From Ignavibacteriaceae bacterium (GTDB taxonomy: Bacteria; Bacteroidota; Ignavibacteria; Ignavibacteriales; Ignavibacteriaceae), in the NCBI GenBank assembly GCA_014879635.1, contig JACSRR010000207.1, positions 1-42,002 on the forward strand: a stretch of DNA of 42,002 bases, read 5' to 3'. Of this stretch, positions 33,743 through 41,371 are shown in pieces (position 1 is the first letter of the stretch; each line of letters begins with the position of its first letter). The notes beneath the pieces were generated by a model. That model worked only from the letters and a program-made list of their open reading frames with translations. It did no database searches and was not told the DNA's origin. Both the position numbers and the translations under genes were made by a program.

Positions 33743-33770
33743 TTAGTGGGCTGTCAAAGTTAGTGGGTAG
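33743..33770 (+). repeat. 28-base direct repeat, copy 2
   Basis: Identical to 33629-33656. It overlaps the start of the second 41-base repeat by 11 bases. Confidence 0.9.
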
Positions 33771-33800
33771 TTCGCTACGCTTGCAGTGGGTAGTGGATAG
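33760..33800 (+). repeat. 41-base direct repeat, copy 2
   Basis: Two base differences from 33337-33377. Confidence 0.9.
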
Positions 33801-33813
33801 GAATTTAACCCTG

Positions 33814-33840
33814 AACCTCGAACCCCCGCACTCCGAACTT
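33814..33840. repeat. Right arm of the long imperfect inverted repeat
   Basis: AACCTCGAA then ACTCCGAACTT, the reverse complement of the left arm at 33676-33701. The arms enclose 112 bases. Confidence 0.85.
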
Positions 33841-33988
33841 TTTTCTGTGTTCTCAGAGGTTAAAAAAGTTTGCGGGTAGCGGATAGAAAAATAGAGTTAA
33901 ACAAAAATTGGGTAATTATTTAAGAAGATTTTGTTTTTACACGCTTAAAATATAAATTTGTTGTTCATATTTAGGAGAATTTTGAGAA

Positions 33989-34153
33989 ATGGCTAAACAA
34001 CAAACCTTTGCCGATAAAGCAAAAGCCAAGAAAAAAGATACTCATGTTACCGTAAAAGTAGTTAAAGCTGTTAAATCAGATAAAGGGACTTTTAAGTTTA
34101 ACGAAAAATTAGTTAGACTCGAAGATATTAGCAAGGTAACTGATATTAAGTAG
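33989..34153 (+). CDS. Small basic protein, DUF4295-like
   Basis: A 54-residue lysine-rich protein beginning MAKQQTFADKAKAKKK and ending SKVTDIK, with AGGAG at 33973-33977 upstream and a terminator just after the stop. The pattern VKxVKSDKGTFKFNEKLV resembles the small DUF4295 proteins of Bacteroidota, which are often encoded next to ribosomal protein genes L28 and L33. Those neighbours are not here. The good ribosome site, clean terminator and compositional bias support a real gene. The function is unknown; a ribosome-associated role is only a suggestion. Confidence 0.72.
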   Translation: MAKQQTFADKAKAKKKDTHVTVKVVKAVKSDKGTFKFNEKLVRLEDISKVTDIK

Positions 34154-34158
34154 TAATT

Positions 34159-34184
34159 AAAGCGGTGTATTACCGCTTTTTTTA
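34159..34184 (+). terminator. Rho-independent terminator after the small basic protein gene
   Basis: AAAGCGGT pairs with ACCGCTTT around GTATT and is followed by a run of T. It lies 6 bases after the stop codon. Confidence 0.92.
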
Positions 34185-34206
34185 TTTTAAAAAATGAGTT
34201 TTCAAT

Positions 34207-34704
34207 ATGACACACAAAAGCGCTTATTATTGGATAGAGCTTTTAGGAATGCACAAGCACCCTGAAGGCGGCTATTATAAAGAAACCTACCGGTCAGGTG
34301 ACATTATTTCTGATCTTCCCGGTAGATACGGTGGTGAAAAAAGAAATTTTTCGACCTGTATTTATTTTCTTTTAGAGGGAAATGATTTTTCATCCTTTCA
34401 CAGATTAAAAAGTGACGAAATTTGGCATTTTTACGATGGATCTCCTTTAATTCTCTATATAATTGACGAAACGGGAGAATTACATAAACACAGAATCGGA
34501 AATGACCCTTCAACGGGTGCTTACCCGCAATTTGTGATTCCCAAAAATGTTTGGTTTGCCGCAGAGGTTGAAGAAAAATCAGAATATACTCTTTTTGGTT
34601 GCACTGTTTCACCCGGCTTTGATTTCCTTGATTTCGAGCTTGCAAATCAGGATGAACTTTACGCTAAATACTCTTATCCCGAGGTTAAAAGATTAACCCG
34701 TTAA
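34207..34704 (+). CDS. DUF985 family cupin
   Basis: A 165-residue cupin of the DUF985 type. HPEGGYYKETYRS at residues 17-29 is the family signature, followed by IYFLLEGNDFSSFHRLKSDE and WHFYDGSPLILY, where the His, Glu and His line the cupin metal pocket. The end GCTVSPGFDFLDFELA is also typical. Members resemble sugar epimerase-like cupins, but no reaction is established. It ends 26 bases before fumC on the same strand, so it could be co-transcribed with it. Confidence 0.92.
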   Translation: MTHKSAYYWIELLGMHKHPEGGYYKETYRSGDIISDLPGRYGGEKRNFSTCIYFLLEGNDFSSFHRLKSDEIWHFYDGSPLILYIIDETGELHKHRIGNDPSTGAYPQFVIPKNVWFAAEVEEKSEYTLFGCTVSPGFDFLDFELANQDELYAKYSYPEVKRLTR

Positions 34705-34730
34705 TTAAAATTTAAGAAATAGAGGCTAAA

Positions 34731-36122
34731 ATGGAATACAGAATTGAAACCGATACCATGGGCGAAGTTAAAGTACCTTCTGATAAATATTATGGTGCTC
34801 AAACAGGCAGGTCTTTAATGAATTTTAAAATCGGCGGTGAAAAGATGCCCCCCGAACTTATAAGAGCCTTCGGAATTTTGAAAAAAGCGGCTGCGCTTAC
34901 AAATTTTGAACTTGGTATATTAAGCGAAGAAAAAGCAAATTTAATTTCACAAGCTGCTGATGAGGTTATTTCCGGTAAACTGATTGACCATTTTCCGTTA
35001 GTTGTGTGGCAAACCGGCAGCGGTACCCAAACTAATATGAATGTTAACGAAGTTATTTCGAATCGTGCTATTGAGATAGCCGGCGGTGTTATAGGCAGTA
35101 AAAAACCTGTTCACCCAAACGATGATGTTAACAAAGCTCAATCATCTAACGATACTTTCCCTACCGCCATGCACATTGCCGCTGTTGAAGAAGTTTATGG
35201 TAATTTAATTCCCATGGTTACAAAATTAAGAGATGCACTTGCTGCTAAATCAGTGGAATTTAAAGATATTATAAAAATTGGCAGAACTCATTTAATGGAT
35301 GCAACCCCGCTTACATTAGGACAAGAGTTTAGCGGCTATGTTCAGATGTTATCAAACGGTTTGGATAGAATTAATTCTGCACTCCCGAGAATTTGTCAAT
35401 TAGCCTTGGGCGGCACGGCAGTAGGTACGGGGTTAAATACTCATCCGGAATTTGCAGTAAAGTCAGCTGCTAAAATTGCTGAGTTAACAGGTAAACCTTT
35501 CGTAACTGCTCCTAACAAGTTTGAAGCTTTAGCAGGTCACGATGCATTGGTTGAATTTCACGGTGTATTAAAAACTTTGGCTGCATCTCTTATGAAAATT
35601 GCTAACGATATTAGATGGTTAGGGTCAGGTCCACGATGCGGTATTGCCGAATTAAATTTACCCGAAAATGAGCCCGGTAGTTCAATAATGCCTGGAAAAG
35701 TAAACCCTACTCAATCTGAAGCCCTTACTATGGTTTGTGCCCAAGTATTCGGGAATGATGTTGCCGTTAACATTGGCGGTGCTTCCGGAAATTTTGAGCT
35801 TAATGTCTTTAAACCCGTTATTATCTACAATGTACTTCAATCAATTAAGTTAATTGCAGACGGTTGCGACAGCTTTACCGAGCATTGTGTTGCAGGAATT
35901 GAAGCAAATGTAGTAAATATTGATAAACACTTAGAAAATTCATTAATGTTGGTAACGGCGTTAAACCCTCACATCGGATACGATAATGCCGCTAAAATTG
36001 CCAAGAAAGCTCATAAAGAAAACAAAACTCTGAAGCAAACCGCAATTGAACTGGGTCTTTTAACAAGCGAAAAATTTGACGAGGTTGTAAAACCCGGAGA
36101 TATGATTTCGGCAAAATTATGA
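34731..36122 (+). CDS. fumC: Class II fumarate hydratase
   Basis: Reversibly hydrates fumarate to L-malate in the TCA cycle, as a cytoplasmic homotetramer. The 463 residues match the usual length. Signatures: [19 protein letters not shown] near residue 100, [10 protein letters not shown] with His187 in the active-site position, and [15 protein letters not shown] with Ser318 as the expected catalytic base on the mobile loop. The C-terminal domain is complete ([16 protein letters not shown]). The start follows an AGAGG site. Its last codons overlap the following small lipoprotein gene (ATGA). Confidence 0.97.
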   Translation: MEYRIETDTMGEVKVPSDKYYGAQTGRSLMNFKIGGEKMPPELIRAFGILKKAAALTNFELGILSEEKANLISQAADEVISGKLIDHFPLVVWQTGSGTQTNMNVNEVISNRAIEIAGGVIGSKKPVHPNDDVNKAQSSNDTFPTAMHIAAVEEVYGNLIPMVTKLRDALAAKSVEFKDIIKIGRTHLMDATPLTLGQEFSGYVQMLSNGLDRINSALPRICQLALGGTAVGTGLNTHPEFAVKSAAKIAELTGKPFVTAPNKFEALAGHDALVEFHGVLKTLAASLMKIANDIRWLGSGPRCGIAELNLPENEPGSSIMPGKVNPTQSEALTMVCAQVFGNDVAVNIGGASGNFELNVFKPVIIYNVLQSIKLIADGCDSFTEHCVAGIEANVVNIDKHLENSLMLVTALNPHIGYDNAAKIAKKAHKENKTLKQTAIELGLLTSEKFDEVVKPGDMISAKL

Positions 36123-36418
36123 GAAAATTGCTTTTTATATTCACTTTCCTTTTTCTCTCTTTATTTGCTTTATCTTGTGAAGATGGCGAAAGAAGAGGCG
36201 AAGGTACTGTAATTTATATGGATTTAGAAGGTGGTTTTTACGGAATACGGGATATTTCGGGTAGGAACTTGTACCCAGTAAATCTACCTAAAGAATATCA
36301 AGTAGATGGCTTGTATATTTCTTATGATTATAAAGAAGTGGAGGTTTTCACAATTGCTCAGTGGGGGCAACCTGTTGAGATTGTTAATATTAGTAAATCA
36401 GTAAGAAAAGGATTGTAA
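36119..36418 (+). CDS. Small hypothetical lipoprotein
   Basis: A 99-residue protein with a lipoprotein signal ([10 protein letters not shown], lipobox Cys20) and a short beta-rich domain containing [19 protein letters not shown] and [15 protein letters not shown]. It overlaps the fumC stop by 4 bases, which implies coupled translation. The fold resembles small single-domain lipoproteins seen across Bacteroidota, but I do not recognise the family. It is probably periplasmic. Confidence 0.8.
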   Translation: MRKLLFIFTFLFLSLFALSCEDGERRGEGTVIYMDLEGGFYGIRDISGRNLYPVNLPKEYQVDGLYISYDYKEVEVFTIAQWGQPVEIVNISKSVRKGL

Positions 36419-36419
36419 A

Positions 36420-36485
36420 TTAGTTTAACCGGCTATTCTACAAATATAGTTCAGTTCCACAACAAAACAGCGATGGTTAAACTAA
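36420..36485. repeat. 11-base inverted repeat after the lipoprotein gene
   Basis: TTAGTTTAACC (36420-36430) and GGTTAAACTAA (36475-36485) are perfect complements around a 44-base loop. No T-run follows, so it is not a standard terminator. Confidence 0.75.
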
Positions 36486-36550
36486 CTTATGCCTTACTTC
36501 ATTTTATCAAAATAAATCAAATCTAACTATCACAATATTTATGAAGAACC

Positions 36551-36579
36551 CTGTCGCTAATACCGTAAATTAGCGACAG
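36551..36579. repeat. Strong 11-pair hairpin before the membrane protein gene
   Basis: CTGTCGCTAAT (36551-36561) and ATTAGCGACAG (36569-36579) pair perfectly around ACCGTAA. It ends 27 bases before the next start codon and has no T-run, so a leader structure or protein-binding site is as likely as a terminator. Confidence 0.75.
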
Positions 36580-36606
36580 AGAACTCATAAATTAGAATTA
36601 CAAAAA

Positions 36607-38187
36607 ATGCTTAAAAACCCATCGATAAAAATAGAGTATCTTTATAGCTATCTGTATTTCTTTGTACCGGTAGTGTTGCTTATACTTTTCGGATTTTTGG
36701 TGTTTAATATAGATTTTTCTTTTCTTGTTGCATTTATGCCCGATGATGCGTTTTACTACCAACAAATAGCATATAATTTTAACAGGGGTTTGGGATTCTC
36801 ATTTGACGGATTAAATCAAACAAACGGCTACCAACCTATTTGGATGTATATACTTACCGGCATTTACGCAATTTTTGATTTTCCGAAAGAAATGATGATT
36901 AGAATAACTCTGTTTATTCAGTTGATAATAATCGTTTTAACCCTCTATTTTTTTTACGACACCTTGAAGCAAATAATAAATAATTCTGTGGTGCGTTACT
37001 CTGCATTCAGCATACTGTTCTTTCTATTGTTCTTCAGGTCACTTGGCGGAATGGATACGGCAATACTTATACTTTTTTACGCTATCCTTCTAAAATTATT
37101 TATAAACAGGAAAAAATTTGCTGAATTAACATACACCATCTTGGCGGCGGTTTTAACTGGAGTTATAATATTAACCAGATTAGATCAAGCTCCGTTGGCT
37201 CTTATTATTCCGTTATTACTTTTTGAGAGAAAAGATAAGTTCAAGGTAAATACAAAATCGCTAATGATATATTGGGGAATTTCGGGTGCAATAATTGCAC
37301 CTTATTTAGCCGGGAACTTGCTGCAATGGGGTCATTTAATGCCAGTTTCTGTGTGGATAAAATCAAGTTTCCCTAATATAATTTTACATTCTACCACATT
37401 TAAAGCAATGAGTGAAAACATAACGGTTGTTTTGAGTGCTGTACTAATTTTGATTTACCCCGTCTGGCTTCTGATTGCAAAAATTATAAATTACACTCCG
37501 GAAAGCCCGGCTCTGAGAAAGTTTACAATTTTAATCTGGGTAACAGTAATAATCCACTTTTTCCATCTTATTCTGTTCCTTACTTTTGGATTTGCACCTT
37601 GGCATATTTCAATGTATCTATTTGCAATTAGTTTAATAATAATTGAGCCGGTACACTATTTCCTAAAAAGCAAAAAATTTGTGTACATTACCGTAATAGC
37701 CTTAATAACGATTAATCTTTATAGTGGTTATAAATTTTGGAACAAATATTATGAAGCTCCTTTAGGCAAATGGGGCGTTATTAATTACACAATAGCACAA
37801 CATCAAAATAAAACACTCCCGGAAGATGCAAGGGTTTTTTATTCCGATTGCGGTGTTTTTGGTTTCTTCTCTGAGAGAAATACAATTAATGCAGATGGTT
37901 TAGTTAATAATTATGAGTACCAAACAGTATTAAAAGAACAGAGGTTAAAAGAATACCTAATAAAAAACAAAATTTCCCATATACTGCTTGAATTAAGTGA
38001 TAATTTCGTTTTTGAAGAAATTGGAAGAGAACATCAAGCATCATTTCGTTTTTTTTCACACAAATATCAGGTTTTAAGCGATGAGTTTACAATTTACCTT
38101 AAAGACTTGCTCTATTTATCTTCGCCGAGGTATGATAATGAAATTATTTCTCGATACCTGATATTTAAGGTTAATTTGGGAGAATAG
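36607..38187 (+). CDS. Polytopic membrane protein, GT-C glycosyltransferase-like
   Basis: A 526-residue protein with about 10-11 hydrophobic helices and a C-terminal soluble part (from ~residue 395). FMPDDAFYYQQIAYNFNRG at residues ~45-63 has the paired acidic residues of the first periplasmic loop of GT-C lipid-linked-sugar transferases (GT39/ArnT/PMT type). QTNGYQPIWMYILTGIYAIF follows, as in that group. Such enzymes move a sugar from a polyprenyl carrier to a protein or glycan. Acceptor and sugar cannot be told. It stands alone between two structured gaps. Confidence 0.72.
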   Translation: MLKNPSIKIEYLYSYLYFFVPVVLLILFGFLVFNIDFSFLVAFMPDDAFYYQQIAYNFNRGLGFSFDGLNQTNGYQPIWMYILTGIYAIFDFPKEMMIRITLFIQLIIIVLTLYFFYDTLKQIINNSVVRYSAFSILFFLLFFRSLGGMDTAILILFYAILLKLFINRKKFAELTYTILAAVLTGVIILTRLDQAPLALIIPLLLFERKDKFKVNTKSLMIYWGISGAIIAPYLAGNLLQWGHLMPVSVWIKSSFPNIILHSTTFKAMSENITVVLSAVLILIYPVWLLIAKIINYTPESPALRKFTILIWVTVIIHFFHLILFLTFGFAPWHISMYLFAISLIIIEPVHYFLKSKKFVYITVIALITINLYSGYKFWNKYYEAPLGKWGVINYTIAQHQNKTLPEDARVFYSDCGVFGFFSERNTINADGLVNNYEYQTVLKEQRLKEYLIKNKISHILLELSDNFVFEEIGREHQASFRFFSHKYQVLSDEFTIYLKDLLYLSSPRYDNEIISRYLIFKVNLGE

Positions 38188-38279
38188 ACTAATTAGAAGT
38201 AAAACGATTATCAGGCAGTGGTTATCTCGAAAAGTTGAAAGAGTTGAAAAAATACCGTAAATTACTTTCGGTTGATAAA

Positions 38280-38332
38280 TATGCGGAAAATTCTCTTCAT
38301 ACTCAAAAGTTAGAATCAGAACATTCCGCATA
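38280..38332. repeat. 9-base inverted repeat between convergent genes
   Basis: TATGCGGAA (38280-38288) and TTCCGCATA (38324-38332) pair perfectly across 35 bases. A-runs follow on the plus strand, so it does not fit a plus-strand terminator; its role is unclear. Confidence 0.6.
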
Positions 38333-38343
38333 AAAAAAGTTTA

Positions 38344-38997
38344 TTAATAAATCACATCCGTACCGGAGGGTTCAGATTGATGAATTTTCCAAAATTCGTC
38401 TGCAATTGAAGTGGGGTTATATTTCGGATCATTTTGACTTACATACCCGCAAACAGTAACCGACCCAACTTTTACCTGTGTACCTTTAAGCGCTGTTGCA
38501 AGAGATTGAGTTAAGTTTTTAATTCCGGCTTTTCCTAAAGAGAGAGCCCCATAATCCGGGTTTGGAAACATAGAAAATCCGCCGCCGGTTAAGAGAATTG
38601 ACCCCCCGTGAGTTCTCATTCCGGGTAAAACTGCTCTTACGGCAACAATAGCGCCAGCAACATTAACTTTAAAACTATTCACGATATCATCATAATTTTG
38701 CTCTAAAATATTTGCTCTTTGTAGAATAGCAGCGTTGTAGAGCAACACAGTTGATGTAACCCCACTCTGTTTGTGAATAGAATCAATTGCCGAAATCAAT
38801 TCCTTTTCATTGCCGGCATCTGCTTGAGCAATGTAAGAATCAATTCTCAACCCTTCAAAACCTGAGCGATAATATTTTAAGGCATCCAAATTTCTGGCAA
38901 TCATACCAATTTTAAAACCGTCTTGAGCAAAGCGGTTAGCTACACCGGAACTTATACCGTTTCCCATACCTACAATAGTTATAAGTTTATGTGACAT
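38344..38997 (-). CDS. Short-chain dehydrogenase/reductase (SDR), atypical active site
   Basis: A 217-residue Rossmann protein. VGMGNGISSGVANRFAQDG (residues 9-27) is the nucleotide-binding loop and LYNAAI near residue 84 the NNAG-like strand. Around the active site it reads ILLTGGGFSMFPNPDYGALSLGKAG: the tyrosine and lysine are seven positions apart and not four as in canonical YxxxK SDRs. This spacing is known to me from some short SDRs, but its effect on catalysis is not established. It follows the dienelactone hydrolase gene by 11 bases on the same strand, so the two form an operon. The substrate is unknown. Confidence 0.88.
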   Translation of the reverse strand: MSHKLITIVGMGNGISSGVANRFAQDGFKIGMIARNLDALKYYRSGFEGLRIDSYIAQADAGNEKELISAIDSIHKQSGVTSTVLLYNAAILQRANILEQNYDDIVNSFKVNVAGAIVAVRAVLPGMRTHGGSILLTGGGFSMFPNPDYGALSLGKAGIKNLTQSLATALKGTQVKVGSVTVCGYVSQNDPKYNPTSIADEFWKIHQSEPSGTDVIY

Positions 38998-39008
38998 TTA
39001 ATAAACAC

Positions 39009-39863
39009 CTATTTTTTATGAAAATGTTTCCCGAAGAATTTCAAGCTATTAGCCAATGCATCGTTTGCTGCATTGTGGTCATAATCAGGATTACTTGGGT
39101 TTGCGAAAGCATGAACTGCGTCATATAATAAAATTTGTACAGATTTTCCCAGTTCATTCATTTTAGACTCAAAATCTGAGGCAATCTGAGGAGTTATCCA
39201 GCCATCTTTTTCGGCAATAATACCCAGAACGGGAGCCGAAATTTTAGACAATTTTGCGGGGTCATTTTCTGGCATACCGTAATAAAACACACACGCCTTC
39301 ACTTTAGATTCACCTAAAATTGCGGTTTGAATAGCCCACCCGCCTCCAAAACACCAGCCAACCACGGCAACTTCACCGTCATCACCCGTATAATTAAGTG
39401 CAGCAACTATGGTTTCGGTTGCTAAAGCAGGGTTAACTTCTTTAATATAAGTTGAAGCTTCTTGCTGAGTTGAAGCAATTTTTCCTTCATAGAGGTCTAA
39501 TGCAATTAGATTCACTCCTTCAAGATGTAAAGCAAAATTGTCTGTTTCTTTTTTAATATGATCATTTAACCCCCACCACTCGTGAATAACAAAGAGATAT
39601 TTATTTGATGGAGTAGCCGAAGGTACAAGGTACATTTGGGCGGTAAAACTGTTGTTAACCTTTAAAGGAACCATTGAACCCTTAAAATCAGTATAATCAG
39701 CCGAAAGCGGATTTTTGTGGGCTTCTACAAAATTTTCATCACCGGCAAATTTTGCCATTTTATCTTCACTGCAGCTATCTTCTTCGGCAGGGCAACATGA
39801 TTCGGTTGACTGTGCAGAGACTAAAACTGCAAAAAAGAGAAAAATTAAAGCAAAATATTTCAT
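39009..39863 (-). CDS. Secreted dienelactone hydrolase family protein
   Basis: A 284-residue alpha/beta hydrolase with a signal peptide (MKYFALIFLFFAVLVSAQ). After the signal comes a cysteine-rich stretch (ESCCPAEEDSCSE) that could bind metal or form disulfides. The catalytic triad is Cys171 in GWCFGGG, Asp220 in AEKDGW and His251 in DAVHAFANP, as in DLH. FVIHEWWGLNDHIK and ALDLYEGKIA are further family marks. The natural substrate is unknown, since many DLH-like proteins are esterases of broad use. It is 58 bases downstream of the LytTR gene and leads the SDR gene. Confidence 0.93.
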   Translation of the reverse strand: MKYFALIFLFFAVLVSAQSTESCCPAEEDSCSEDKMAKFAGDENFVEAHKNPLSADYTDFKGSMVPLKVNNSFTAQMYLVPSATPSNKYLFVIHEWWGLNDHIKKETDNFALHLEGVNLIALDLYEGKIASTQQEASTYIKEVNPALATETIVAALNYTGDDGEVAVVGWCFGGGWAIQTAILGESKVKACVFYYGMPENDPAKLSKISAPVLGIIAEKDGWITPQIASDFESKMNELGKSVQILLYDAVHAFANPSNPDYDHNAANDALANSLKFFGKHFHKK

Positions 39864-39881
39864 AAATACTCCATGTTTTTT

Positions 39882-39895
39882 ATTGGCAAGCCAAT
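39882..39895. promoter_or_regulatory. Palindrome upstream of the dienelactone hydrolase gene
   Basis: ATTGGC-AA-GCCAAT, a perfect 6+2+6 dyad 19 bases before the start codon. It could be an operator; no T-run follows on the minus strand, which argues against a terminator. Confidence 0.35.
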
Positions 39896-39921
39896 CACAA
39901 ATTTAAATAAAATGTATCTTC

Positions 39922-40662
39922 TTACAAATTGAGAAATTCTTTCAGTTCTTTGTATAGAGATCTGCTAACGGGAAGAAATTCGCCGGTGCTCAATTTAATT
40001 CTATACTTATCCTTTTCAAACAATTCTAAGCCTGTAATAAATTCCAAATTAACGATATATGAACGGTGAATCTGAATAAATTCCTTTCCATTTAGATTTT
40101 CGGAGTAGTAAGAAATTTTTCCCTTTTTAATAAACTTCCCGCCTTTTGTTCGTAAATAAATATAGTCATCAGCGGCTTCAACATAAATTAAATCGCCTAC
40201 CGGAATAATCAAAATGTTGTTCTTATCTTTAACCGCAATTCTGGTAATAGGCTCTGATTTATTTAAAAGCGTTCCTGATGAGTTTTTGTTGTGAGCAGGT
40301 TCGGAAAGTTTTAACCTGATTTTCTGAACAAGTTTATCAAATCTCTCATCAGAAACAGGCTTTAAAAGATAATCGAAAGCATTTTGTTCAAAAGCTTTAA
40401 TAGCAAAATTATCGTGTGCCGTAACAAACACAACTTCCGGTAAGTGGTCTAAGAGTTCTAAAACTTCAAATCCGTTTAATTTGGGCATTGAAATGTCTAA
40501 AAACAGGAGTTCAGGCTTCAGTTCATTAACTAATTTTACGGCTTCAAATCCATTTTGAGCAACTGCAATAACTTCAAATCCTTCGTACATCAAGATAAGT
40601 TTTTTGATTAAACCCGAGCCTAAAGGTTCATCATCGGCAATTATACATTTAATTACTTTCAT
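39922..40662 (-). CDS. LytTR-family response regulator
   Basis: A 246-residue two-component response regulator. The receiver domain (1-125) has acidic residues DDE at 10-12, phospho-acceptor Asp56 in LLFLDISMP and the conserved Lys near 107 in LLKPVSDERF. The DNA-binding LytTR domain (about 145-246) contains VEAADDYIYLRTKGGKFI and QIHRSYIVNLEFI. The start overlaps the kinase gene by 4 bases. LytTR regulators commonly control extracellular polysaccharide, secretion or autolysis genes. The following DLH-SDR operon is a plausible but unproven target. Confidence 0.95.
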   Translation of the reverse strand: MKVIKCIIADDEPLGSGLIKKLILMYEGFEVIAVAQNGFEAVKLVNELKPELLFLDISMPKLNGFEVLELLDHLPEVVFVTAHDNFAIKAFEQNAFDYLLKPVSDERFDKLVQKIRLKLSEPAHNKNSSGTLLNKSEPITRIAVKDKNNILIIPVGDLIYVEAADDYIYLRTKGGKFIKKGKISYYSENLNGKEFIQIHRSYIVNLEFITGLELFEKDKYRIKLSTGEFLPVSRSLYKELKEFLNL

Positions 40663-41324
40663 TGTAATGCGGGTAAAGTTAATTCTACAACGAATAAATT
40701 ATTATACTCTGAGATCTTAACGAGATTAACATTGTTATAATGAAGTTTTAACCTCTCTTTAACATTCTTTAACCCTACTCCGTCCTTTTTTTTCATTTTG
40801 GTAAAATCCTCGTAATTGTTTTCAATACTGATTAATATCATGTCACTGTAATTTTTGATTCTAAAGTTAATATTAACAGTTTCCGAAGTGTTTTCGACAC
40901 CGTGTTTAATACAATTTTCAATTAACGGTTGAATAATTAGGGGAGGTACCTTAAAATCGGAAGAGAAGGGCTCAAAAAATTCGTTATAATTTATTCTACT
41001 CCCAAATCTAATTGATTCAATTTCAATGTATTTCCTCACATTTTCGATCTCATCATTAAGACTAACAAAATCATTTTTCCCTGCCGTAAGAGAAAAGCGA
41101 ATATAATCTGCGAGCAAGATAATCATAGATTTAGCTCTACCGGGGTCTAAAGCTGTTAAGGCGGAGACCGAATTAAGCGAATTAAAGATAAAGTGGGGGT
41201 TAATCTGAAGTTTTAACGAATTAAGTTGAGCCTTTGTAAGCTCATTAATCAACTCTGCTTCGCTTTTCATTTTAATTGCGTAATCTTCGTAAAAAGAGGT
41301 CAGAGTCATCGAAAAAATTGCCAT
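40659..41324 (-). CDS. LytS/YehU-type sensor histidine kinase, 5' end lost
   Basis: The C-terminal kinase core is complete: the H-box QINPHFIFNSLNSVSAL (the His is residue 44 from this ATG), the N-box PLIENCIKHGVEN and the G-box DGVGLKNVKERL. The ATG at 41324 has no ribosome site, and the frame stays open upstream to 41411, coding a membrane helix (FYFRLLSGVLLYF). So the true start and several membrane helices are missing. The break coincides with the start of the opposed OstA-like sequence. It overlaps the LytTR gene by 4 bases and is its partner. Confidence 0.9.
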   Translation of the reverse strand: MAIFSMTLTSFYEDYAIKMKSEAELINELTKAQLNSLKLQINPHFIFNSLNSVSALTALDPGRAKSMIILLADYIRFSLTAGKNDFVSLNDEIENVRKYIEIESIRFGSRINYNEFFEPFSSDFKVPPLIIQPLIENCIKHGVENTSETVNINFRIKNYSDMILISIENNYEDFTKMKKKDGVGLKNVKERLKLHYNNVNLVKISEYNNLFVVELTLPALQ

Positions 41325-41371
41325 AAAGTAGAGAAGAACGCCCGAAAGTAACCGGAAATAAAATAAAGCTG

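Larger units (their letters stand above)
33011..33988. other. Repeat-rich non-coding stretch
   Basis: This ~980-base gap holds no credible gene. It is a mosaic of short repeats and dyads: three copies of a GAC(G/C)CCGGAGG element, two copies each of a 41-base and a 28-base direct repeat, a long inverted pair near 33676 and 33814, two ATCCCGA/TCGGGAT-type palindromes (33203-33225 and 33401-33433), and fragments rich in CTCTGCG (33243, 33711-33735). Open frames across it read repeat DNA and have no coding character. Confidence 0.8.

Noticed and set aside
33011-33988. Transposon or insertion sequence remnant
   Set aside because: No transposase fragment, terminal inverted repeats with target duplications or DDE motif were found; only short repeats.
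38116-38331. A 71-codon minus-strand open frame
   Set aside because: It overlaps the end of the membrane-protein gene, lacks a ribosome site and has no recognisable features.
38280-38343. Inverted repeat as a terminator for the membrane-protein gene
   Set aside because: It is followed by A and not T on the plus strand, and the loop is 35 bases long.
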